Shown in pieces: positions 47,402 through 64,000 of a DNA stretch of 64,000 nucleotides. Both the position numbers and the translations under genes were made by a program. Within the stretch, counting starts at the first letter, position 1. Each line of letters opens with the position of its first letter. The DNA is from Pampus argenteus (lineage: Eukaryota > Chordata > Actinopteri > Scombriformes > Stromateidae): the NCBI GenBank assembly GCA_036937835.1, contig CM072874.1, positions 16,126,001 through 16,190,000 on the forward strand, in the 5' to 3' direction. The notes under the pieces are model-generated. The model was not told where the DNA came from and did not search any database. It was given only the letters and a program-made list of their open reading frames with translations.

Positions 47402-48462
47402 TCACACCAGGTCACTGGGGAGATGAGACAGTGGAGGATGTGAGAGAAAGGGAGATATGGTAAGTGTTACAGAAGAATGTATTAACAAGAAATGCAGTAT
47501 GTCTAACATGGTGAAAGCACAGGTGATGCTCCTCTCTGTTAGTGGGAGGATTCAGAGAAAGAAAAGGGCAGCACTATGAAGAGCTTCAGGAAAGCAATGA
47601 CCACAATGAATACTCTGATGAAATCATCTTATTTTGTTAGAAATAGAGAAAGCATTTGTCTCTGTAATGGAGAGGAAATGAATCTGTGGCATACAAAGCT
47701 GTTTATATCCAATCAATATCACACAATAACATTATCTGATTGTTTATATTCTCCATGTATGGTGGAACTGACTTTAGTTCTGAATCATCATACACAAAAA
47801 AAAACAAAAATAAATCATAGGGATGACATGGTAAAAGTAAAAACACCTATGACCAACATGGCCCCGCCTTTAAACAGATGACAAACACACTGTCAGTTTA
47901 GTATGAGATACGATTAAAGAAGCTTATGTTTAGGAGCAGGCGCCTAAAGCTCAGCGGGGGATGCAACAAGTGAACTGGTGAACTTCCAGTGAAACAGCAC
48001 CGCATTGTTAGCTGTAACTTACCGTTAGCGGGTTTCACCCATCACTAGCTCAACTTAACGGTGCCCATATGGACGCTGGGTCACGGTTCATATTACAGAG
48101 AGGATGGGGTCTTCGGCTAATTAACTAGCTTACTTGTTGTTAGCAAGTGGTCAAGTAGCTGTTGCTGGTAGAGTTACCGCTATTTAACAACATGAATAAC
48201 GCTCTGTAGTATACTGGAGGCAGAATAAGTGCTGCTACTAGCTACTGCGTCTTGATAGCAAACGTTAGCTTAACGGTTTAAGTTTTATAGCTACAACTTG
48301 TAACGTTAACGTTACCAAGACTCACCTCTCATTGGACTCAACCAATTTATTTAACTTTTCATCAATGAAGTCGTCTTCTTTTAAACAAGGTTGTTTTCCC
48401 GACATCAAAATGAAGTATGTAACAACGCTGGCAGTGATAACGGTAATTGTTAACGGGTCCAT
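47402..48462 (-). CDS. Upstream ORF: possible 49-residue membrane microprotein (spliced)
   Basis: ATG at 48460-48462. It runs 45 codons to the donor at 48326, then continues from 47414 as S-D-L-V and stops (TGA at 47402-47404). The peptide has an N-terminal hydrophobic segment (LTITVITASVVTYFILM) and a charged tail (KEDDFIDEKLNKLVESNE), the layout of a small single-pass protein. It precedes the main start by 127 nt of spliced RNA and is in another frame. I do not recognise it. It may be a regulatory uORF, a translated microprotein, or chance. Confidence 0.35.
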
Positions 48463-48500
48463 AGAGCCATGCAGGAATGTGGTTTGTTTATCTGTCAAGC
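48326..48500 (-). other. tspoap1: Candidate first (5' UTR) exon of tspoap1
   Basis: The 3' edge is a strong donor GAGAG|GTGAGT at 48325/48326. It would join the acceptor at 47414 (pyrimidine-rich, ending TCTCCCCAG), giving a 911-nt first intron. The right edge, at the transcription start, is not visible and is set arbitrarily near the CpG-containing CA-rich stretch around 48500-48550. No TATA box was seen. Confidence 0.5.
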
Positions 48501-51148
48501 AGCGAGAGACACAAGCGCGCACACACACGCACACACTCAGCGTCACCCGTGCTGCCTTCAGGGGCACTTCGTCCTATTGTAATAGTGTGTCGCGTGTTTC
48601 AATGATATCACTTTGGGTAGGCTGTTAAGAAAATGTATCATGTGAATTCGTGAATGCGGTGTTGCTGCAACAACAGAACGAGGAGGGTAATGGCTATGTA
48701 ATTAAAGTTTTTAGTGGTGTATCTCATAAATACCTGTTATTACCGACAGTCAGTTAATGTATCAACCGTGTAACTTGTGTGAGATGAAGGACCACTAGTG
48801 GCTTCAGGCTGCTAGTGCTGACTTGTTAAGGTTTATACATTTAGGACCACTGTATTGGATCATTTTTAGATTAATCATAGTAAGATGTCTTTATTTTAAT
48901 GAATCCTACAAGTCAAATCATTGTCCTAATAAATAATAAATATATGCATGTGTCTTTAGGGTAAAGAGACGGTATTTGTATCTCTATGTCCTGTGGAGAA
49001 TGCAATGCATATCATATGAATCCGGTATAATTATTATATCTGGAACAAAGAACAAAGGAAAAACACAATTTTATAAACCTGCTATAATAACTTATCTTGG
49101 AAAAAAGCCCTGCCATAAAATATCTGCTCTTAGGAAGAGTAGAAAATAATCAATACATCAAGTATCTGCAAGATTTTGACATGTCAGCAGGAAAAACACA
49201 GTGATAAAAATTATGAAGAATGGCTGAATTCCAATTAGCTGCTTCGGTTCTATGGAGTCGGACGGTACATACTGGCTCACTGCCACGGCTTACTCGGACA
49301 CATGAATTTCAATGAAGCCGTCGTTAATGTTATTAGTAACACCTGTGCTACTCCTATGACAAGTCTGCTTCTCTGAACTTACAGTCAGCCATTATTTTCA
49401 TTCATTATATTTTTATCTACACTTTTATTATATATTCTCAATGCAATATCAGATGTCTGCAGGAGTGTGACGGGGACTAAGAAATTGCTTAAAACTATGA
49501 CAGTAAAGCTATGATGTCAACTAAATAAAAATTAATTAGGAAACAAAGGACAGGTGTGCAGGGGAGGAAATCTCAACAGGGGCGACTAGTGGACAAGTAG
49601 GGGATAGCAGCATGATCTGGAAAGATTCAATACAAGCAGAGACCAGGGAGGGACAGAAAGTCTGTAGGTGGTGGTAAAGGGACACTGTGCAGATATCATC
49701 CTGACACCTTGTTTTTTTTTTTTTTTTTTTAATAGCCTTGACTCCTCATCATGTTATCATGTAATCTGATCAGATGGATGAGAAGTATCTTAGCCCAGCT
49801 TTACCCTTTTATGCTTACTGTAAACTCCTAGTCATGGTAATATTTTTACAGTCATGTGCTGCATTTCATCTAATGCACGATTGCTACTGTTACTATCATC
49901 CCAGTGTTATAATGCATCTCACTTTTTGTCTGCACGTGAGGACATAATCAACAGGAATGCACTGTTTAATATGATACCGGAGACCTTGATAAAAAGCTTC
50001 CTGTGATTCCATGATTTGGCAAAGGCAATGATATTGAAATGTATAAATCCTCGGAGGTATGCTACATACCTTTTCAATATCATGTTGCCCAAATCCATCA
50101 AAGAGGCAAAGCATACCATATCCGATCACTGGCATTTGTATAAGCTGAGAATAAGTATGAAACTTCTGTGTATGTTTGCATTATGTCAGAAATGCATAAA
50201 GTGCAGTTTGACTTGACAGCATTTCTGAGGGTTTTGTTCCCTGTGAGGGTGAAATAGACAGAGACAAACAGAAAGAGAGATTCAGCATACCGCTCTCTGT
50301 TATCACGGTGTCCTTGGGCCGCTCCCTGTCTCATTCCCATCTAGACAAGAGGCAGAAACACAGAGAGGGAGACCAAAAATCTCAATCCCTTAATCATTTA
50401 GTACATTTTTGCTACTAACAGCGTATTTTGCATCTACATTAATTGTTGTGAGAATATAAAAGTACAAAGCAACTGAAATGACTCTTCAGCAACTCTGCAG
50501 AGAAATACTATGCCATCTGCCCTGAGTGTAATGTGCAGTATTTATGTACGCACGTCATTGTTGATGAACTGATACACATTTTTATGATATATTGGATAAT
50601 ATATATCTATCCAATCTACAGTATAATAACCTATTTGAAATGTGTTCTTGTGTTATTTTTAATACTGACATCTAATCTCTGCTGCTAGGATGATGTGTAA
50701 CCAACCATCCCCAAACTCAATGTTGTTTCATCTGATCCTCTGTAAAAATAGAATATATATATTTTAGTTTAGTCTAGTTTTTTAGTTTTTCTGAGATTAA
50801 CTTAAAAGTGTATTACTGTCTGCAATTTGTATTGTATTGTCCGTCTGACACTCCTCTGTTTCCGGGACATTTGAGTCTCCTTTTTTCATCGTGTCTCGGT
50901 GCGCATTGGCACTATGCTGCCCTATTTATAGAGCACACAGGACTTGAAACGATAATCTTGGTATTTCCTTACTGCCTTTATTGAACATGATACCAACCAA
51001 CCAACCAATCAAGTTTGCCACATGTAATCATTCAGGTACAATCATAGTGAAATGTAATCTTGTCTGTTCCTTCAATTTACACCATAAAAATAGTTTAAAT
51101 CAAGCATGTTGGGAAATAATATAATATATTTGTGTATGTTTGTACCTC

Positions 51149-51246
51149 ATTCAGTATCCTAGTGGCCTGAGGGTGGAAGCTCTTCCTGCACCTCTCAGTG
51201 CTGGCCCAGTGTGTTCGGTACCTTCTTCTTAACTGCAGCAGGGAGA
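51149..51246 (+). repeat. Fragment of a dispersed repeat in the intergenic region
   Basis: CAGTATCCTAGTGGCCTGAG, GTGGAAGCTCTTCCTG and CGGTACCTTCTTCTTAACTG are words I associate with a recurring fish repeat. The class is not certain. Confidence 0.4.
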
Positions 51247-53689
51247 AAAGACAGGCAGCATCGTGTTACTAAAATCTTTAATACAAGTTATCACAAGTTG
51301 GTTTTTTTTTATTCGAGCACATATGTCATACATAAAGTTTACTACTTTCATTCATTTCTAATTAAGCAATGCGGAAATTACAGGCAACATAGGAATGAAT
51401 TCAAAGTCCTGGCGTGTGAATGATATTGGTGAACTGTGTCACAGTTTTCACCACCTTCAATACAGAATACAGCTTGTCTTCATGACCCACTTTGAATGAT
51501 TGTACAAACAATAGGTGTCAGGATGTCACGCTGCACTACTTGTGTCAAGTTCAAAGCCAAGACCCTTATAACTTGGGAAACAAAAGTGTTTAGATAATCT
51601 ATATCCTTGAGAGAAATGGAAACCATGATATATAAGCTTGAGTGATCTATGTACCAGCTGCTCCTTAAATATCTCTGACTTATGTAAAATATAGGACAAC
51701 AGCTGACCTCATATTCAAAACACACCAACGTGATATCTCTTGCTGAACCATCTTAATTTCCTCCTGAGAATAACTCATTTGCTCACACTGTGTATCTCTG
51801 CCTGGAAATTCAACTGGGTGATGATAAGACTGGTCTTCCATAAACATCGTCTTCCTCCAGGCCTTTTGTATGTAAGCCTTTTTTTCATTTTTTTCCCCAT
51901 CTGAGCCCTGTTAAGCATAGACCAGCATAAATGTCTAAATTTATATAAAGCTCAGATCGGTTAATGATTCTTCGGGTGCAACGGAGTCTTGATTCTGTTT
52001 TATTTTTAATACATGTTCAGAATTTTAACATTCTACTAAAATTCAGGCTGAAACATTAACAATATGAATAGGAAACAAATAATATAGTCATTAATCTAAC
52101 GAAGAGCTTCCTTTTCACTCACAGCCATAGATGAGACAGGTTAAGTTTTACTGCAGCTAAACATTACTGACCATCTCCCCATCCTTGTAATATGTGTTCA
52201 ACAACATCCAGTCAGTGACACAGGGAAACTTCCAACACATACTGGCCCAAACTGAGAGGATGGATGCACATGTAGATTTGCACGTGAACTGGGACTGCTG
52301 CATATGAGGAGACATCAGCAAAGAAGAAACACAGTTGTGAAACATCATTATAATGGTCACTGTGGTTTTTAAAACACAGGCAATGTTTCCATGTGGCTGT
52401 AGAAAGAAAAGCCATGAGGAAAAAAAGAAACAGTCTTCCTTAGTGTTATACATATCGGGGTCATATTGTAATGTGCTGAATGTATTTGCTTCACATTTTG
52501 TATTTTCTCCAGTATCGATTAGTAAGGATTAAGTGGCTGTTAATGAATGTGGTACAGTAGTAGACAAAGTTAGCAACTAGCTGGTGGACATATATTGCGC
52601 ATTTAGCACCTAAAGAGCCCGATATTTTAAAGTTGGCAGAGACAAAAACATTCAGTTCGGTGAATGGCTGTGTGGGGTGTGTGTGTGTGTGTTTTCAGTC
52701 CGATCCTGGGGGTTTCAGAAGATTAGTTTAATGTAACTAAATCCTGTTAGTTTGGCTCCACCACCGATTTGGATGACACCACAGGAAGGAGCCCTGAATT
52801 GGTTCTTGAAAACACTGACAATGGCCACAGACGGCCCGCACGTTTCTCTGCGGCTCAGGAAGGATTAGTGTTTGGAAGCAATTGCTATTAGTCTGCTGCA
52901 CATTTACAAAGAGGCCCCAGGCTTTTCCTGGTAAGGAGAAATGCAATTGAAAAAAAAAACAACAACGATAGAATATCTTGTATGTCTGAAACATAAACAC
53001 ACTGATACACATATGTACTATACAGACTATAGCCTATGTTGGAGCGAACGCGGTGGATGGTTAATACACACCGAGTCTTGTGACAAAGATTAAAACAAAG
53101 AGTTGTCCAGAGAAGCATTCAGCTATTATAGATGCAGCAGCACTTGTCTTGTCATCACTTTTCTGTTGATTTGCAAAAAAAAATGTAAAACAAACTACTG
53201 TGCACAACTTTGTCATTGCCTCATTGTCTTTTGCTTCAGAGTGAACTTCTGAGGGAGAGTCCTGTAAACACACACACACACACACACACACGCTCTGAGC
53301 CACAGCCCTGTCTCTTTTGCTGCGAGTGTGTGCAGAGATGAGCAGGACCGCACCTTCTGTGAGCGCTACCTGAAACTAGAGATGCAGGTGTACCAATGAA
53401 GGGTTAGCTTTCATTGTCTTTGTTGTTTTTTTTTCTTTTGTTGTTTTTTTTTTTTCCCTTTCTGCTTGCCCCTCCTGCTTCTTTTAAGCATAAACAGGTA
53501 CAGGGCGTTAGAACATTAACATACAATGCTGTGGTATTTATTGTTTTTTTTTACATAATCTCTGTCACTGAAGCCAGCTACTTATAGTCGAGCAGGGTCA
53601 AGGAGATGAAAGACCTAAAACACGTAGCGCTGGATGGATGCTAGAGTTTCCTGTCTGCGTTTCTACACAACGTTTCTGTGTGACTTGTG

Positions 53690-53827
53690 GAATTAAGCTG
53701 CTTGCTACTTGAGCTCTGAGGACAATTTGTTTTAGCTTTTTTTTCTGGAGGAAACATATTTTATTTCTATTTATTTTATTTTATTTTTATTTTTTTTTGG
53801 TGGTGAAAATAAATACTTTCCCAACAG
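53690..53827 (+). other. Possible 5' UTR exon of the SRCR gene
   Basis: A strong donor, CAACAG|GTATGT, lies at 53827/53828 and would serve an untranslated exon joined to the acceptor at 56153. The left edge is unknown. The stretch is T-rich, which argues against an exon, so this is a weak proposal. Confidence 0.2.
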
Positions 53828-56157
53828 GTATGTATTTTTCTAAATACTAAGTTAATGTTTATGCCTCTGTATTCGTTATATTTGAGTATATATATATATA
53901 TATATAGTCTTTATCTGTGATAAATCAGTGCGTATGATTATATCTTTCAATGCTGCCTTTCTCTTTAATTGAAGTTGTTTTCTCTATAACTAATATCTGA
54001 TGTTATAAGATTTCCCCTCAGGGACAGAGGTCCTGAGGGGATCATCTTTATACTGTACACTGTTGTTGCAAAGCCAATACGCAAATCAAGATAAAACAAT
54101 ATCAGATTTTGTTAATTATTGCTTAAAATGTTGTGTCACTGAACAAGGACAGATTTATTTTAAATATATGTTCTATTTTGCAAATATTATTAATAATCAT
54201 AAATAAATGGACTTTGCCGTGTACTGCTCATAAAAGGGCTACAGTCAGATACACATGCTGACAAATGTACTGATTCTCAGTTTAAATGGCCCACAATTCT
54301 CCCCGTTGAAGTGACTGACAGCGTTATTCTCTGGTTTATCTCAGGCATTAAGGGGTATTTTTGTGGGGCTGAGATCTTTCAGCTATTTCTCAGCACAGGG
54401 AAGTGAGAAGGGAGGGGAAGCAGAGCTGACACAAAAGGCAACATTATTCCCCAGCGGATCTGCGCTACATCCTACTATGAATGGAGTATTGAAAAACACA
54501 ACATTGGGGACTAGATTATTTTTCATCCTCCATAACTGAGCCATTTGTCCTGAAGTTTCGAGTGGTTTGTTAGTACAGTCCGCAAATGAGGCATCTGTGA
54601 TTCTTGAGCGCTGTGGCAGTGTTAAAATCCCCCCCCACCTCCCAATTGGATACATAGTGACCTCTCTGTGGGCCTCTGGCCTTCTGCGCCGCACCCATTA
54701 AGACAACGCAACAGTCCATGAAAATGGACCCAGACCTGGATGAAAATGTATCAGTCCAGAGTTGTTTCTTTGGCTGTTTTTAGTGCTGACGTGCCACCAA
54801 TGGCTCAAAATCTACCACGAAGGCTGAGTGACACTGTGTTAAATTAACCTGAGCTGAAGATAACTACATGTACACAGTACAGTGGATTTGAACAACCCCC
54901 CCACCACCACCACCACCCTCCCCTGTTCCTCCTCCTCCTGCTCTCCAAGGAGACGAGAGGCGCCCCTGCAGTGTCATCAGGTGCCTAAGCGTTTTGGAGG
55001 GTTCTAGTGACAGATTGCAGGAAGCAGCGTTTATGCCTGACGATGGGGACCACAGAAAGCAGAAATGTCTTTTTGTGCCCCCTGGGCCCGGAATGTCCAC
55101 TATCTCGAGGGGCCAATATCAAATTTTCCCCTCATCATCCCCCTAATACACATTCCAGTGTAAGGTCAGGGGGAATTCTGTATGAGCAAAAAAAGACAAA
55201 CAAGCCAAGGGCCGAGCCACACGCTGTGCTGCCTTAATGACAACATGCTTCTATATACATGCAAAGATATCACTGTATAGGGGGTGCTTCTTCAAAAGCA
55301 TATGTGAAATTTGCAAGTTCAGTCATTATACATTCCTGATCCCTCCAGGCACAATGACTGACAGTCATTTCTTTTGGCACTGTATGTGGCACTGTCCTTC
55401 AGTATTTGATAATTGTCATCCACACTTTCTCACTTGAGAAGAATGTCGGGTGTTCAGTGTCTGCCTGCGGTCCTAGCTATCTCTGATTAGTGAGTGATCG
55501 TCAGTGAAATCCCGATATTCTTTGTCTCAAGGAAATCCCCTCGCATATCGAAAAACTGCAACACAGGTGCCGACCTCTACTTCTATCTGTAACACAAGCA
55601 TGCTTTCCCCGTCCCCAGCTGATGTTGACGCTGGGAAACCTGCAAACCGAACTTCCTCTGCTCTTACCATCATCTGTTTTGTTTGTTTTTTTGTTTGTTA
55701 CCCTCTGCCAGGTCAGTGCATGGCAGCCATTTTGTCCTTACAAAACAGGAACGTAACTCGATTCGTTGGAGTTCCTGGTATTTTTATTTTATTGACAACA
55801 GCGGCAGTACATGTCTTGGAAAGTGGATGACTTTAAAGAAGCGTTTTTATGTCATCATCACTCGCCTTGGACAAAGTCAGCAATGCGCTTCATATGAACT
55901 CAGGAAATGATTTCTTTTTGATCTCCACTGCCCTCAGTCTACCATCAATATCTACTACAGCACCACCACAACAGCTGTGGGCTCCATCAGAGAAAACAAT
56001 CCAATACTATAATTAGGCTACACTGAACCAGGATAAAGAGTAGTGATCATTTTGTAGTAGTAGAAAAGGGACTACTACGTGTTAGCTTTGGGAAGCTTGA
56101 CAGAGCGAGACTGAGAGTGTGTGTGTGTGTGTGTATGTATGTGTCTGTTGCAGGCGG

Positions 56158-63372
<7,215 letters not shown>

Positions 63373-63569
63373 TTTCAACAGAACCACACCCCCCCCTTTG
63401 CTGTGAATTGGAAGTGGGCATACCAACCTGGGACTTGTATACATTATGTAATTAACAGCTTTCACATTGCTAAAGGAATACACCACCACCAACAACATAC
63501 AAAATAACTAATATGACAATATATGATTACATACTATAACTATCTATGCCTATTAAGCACTTTATAAAT

Positions 63570-63938
63570 AATAAATATATGAAAAAAAATAAAATGTACA
63601 CAGTTTTTTATTTGATAAACAAAGAAAACCAATATTTTAAATATCCGTCTCTCATTATTTGCCCTGTTAAAATATTTACTGTGCATGTTATTGTGATGAT
63701 GATTAAGAAAGGTGTGTCAGAGGTAGGCCATCAAAAGGAGTCATTTTTGTGAACTTTTAGCTCCACAAATATGTCATGAAACAAATAGATATATAAATGG
63801 GAAAACAGAGAAGACAAAAAAATGTTATATCTTGTGAATATATCTCTCCATCGACAAATAAATTATATGTTACATGTGTACTGTAAACCCTCATATAAAG
63901 AAATGTAACTAATAATCACTTACATGTAACAAAATAAA
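63570..63938 (+). promoter_or_regulatory. Candidate polyadenylation signals of the SRCR gene
   Basis: AATAAA hexamers at 63570-63575, 63588-63593, 63857-63862 and 63933-63938, that is 200-560 nt after the stop. The DNA here is AT-rich, so only some may be used. 63373-64000 is otherwise featureless and is taken as 3' UTR and flank. Confidence 0.45.
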
Positions 63939-64000
63939 TGTGCTTATTTTTCAGTATATGATATATATTTTTGGTGTAAAAACGAAGAAGAATCAATGAA

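Larger units (their letters stand above)
48501..56153. other. Intergenic region between divergent genes
   Basis: About 7.6 kb holding poly-T (49711-49731), a dispersed-repeat fragment (51149-51246), CA (about 53270-53291), TA (about 53888-53906) and GT (about 56117-56134) runs. No open frame with recognisable protein similarity on either strand. The promoters of both genes should lie here, but no TATA box or conserved site can be pinned down. Confidence 0.6.

Noticed and set aside
53338..53400. Short plus-strand segment near 53.34 kb (ATG AGC AGG...) as a coding first exon
   Set aside because: No in-frame join to the SRCR exon 1 could be supported, and no motif was recognised.
48501..56153. 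A miR-142 hairpin upstream of tspoap1, as in mammals
   Set aside because: I searched both strands by eye for CATAAAGTAGAAAGCACTAC and TGTAGTGTTTCCTACTTTAT and found no match. It may lie outside the window.
56119..56157. Extension of the SRCR protein upstream into a Cys/Val-rich start
   Set aside because: It is the translated GT microsatellite and lies before the splice acceptor at 56153.

Overview
This window is nuclear DNA of a bony fish, most likely a percomorph teleost. The evidence is large AT-rich introns with GT-AG (once GC-AG) splice sites, many CA/GA/TA microsatellites, fish-type Tc1 and other short repeat families, and two vertebrate multi-exon genes lying head to head.

Positions 1 to about 48,500, minus strand: tspoap1 (RIM-binding protein 1, RIM-BP1). 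I could chain 27 coding exons (47,275 down to 615) in continuous phase. They give about 2,108 codons: an N-terminal region resembling mammalian RIMBP3, a long coiled-coil region, SH3-1, three fibronectin III domains, a long disordered linker (poly-Ala, acidic, His-rich), SH3-2 and a proline-rich link. The last SH3 domain, the stop codon and the 3' UTR lie beyond position 1. A candidate non-coding first exon at about 48,326-48,500 carries an upstream ORF for a possible 49-residue membrane microprotein, ending just after the first splice junction. The introns hold a decayed Tc1 transposon, two copies of a short terminal-inverted-repeat element, a 5S-rRNA-like SINE, a small palindromic element and a CAACTAATGATTATTTTC-type repeat.

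Positions 48.5-56.15 kb: intergenic or 5' flank. It has simple repeats, one short dispersed-repeat fragment and one possible 5' UTR exon of the plus-strand gene.

Positions 56,158-63,372, plus strand: a complete 11-coding-exon gene of 585 codons. It encodes a short N-terminal tail, one hydrophobic signal-anchor, and four group B scavenger receptor cysteine-rich (SRCR) domains joined by short Ser/Thr-rich linkers. Every intron is phase 1. No collagen, protease, CUB or ZP domain is present. I cannot assign it to a named family member; it looks like a type II membrane SRCR receptor.

The two genes show no functional link: tspoap1 is an active-zone scaffold that ties RIM proteins to calcium channels, and the SRCR protein is probably a surface or shed recognition molecule. 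They may share only the intervening 5' region. Exon edges were set by hand from splice motifs, reading phase and remembered RIM-BP sequences, without cDNA.
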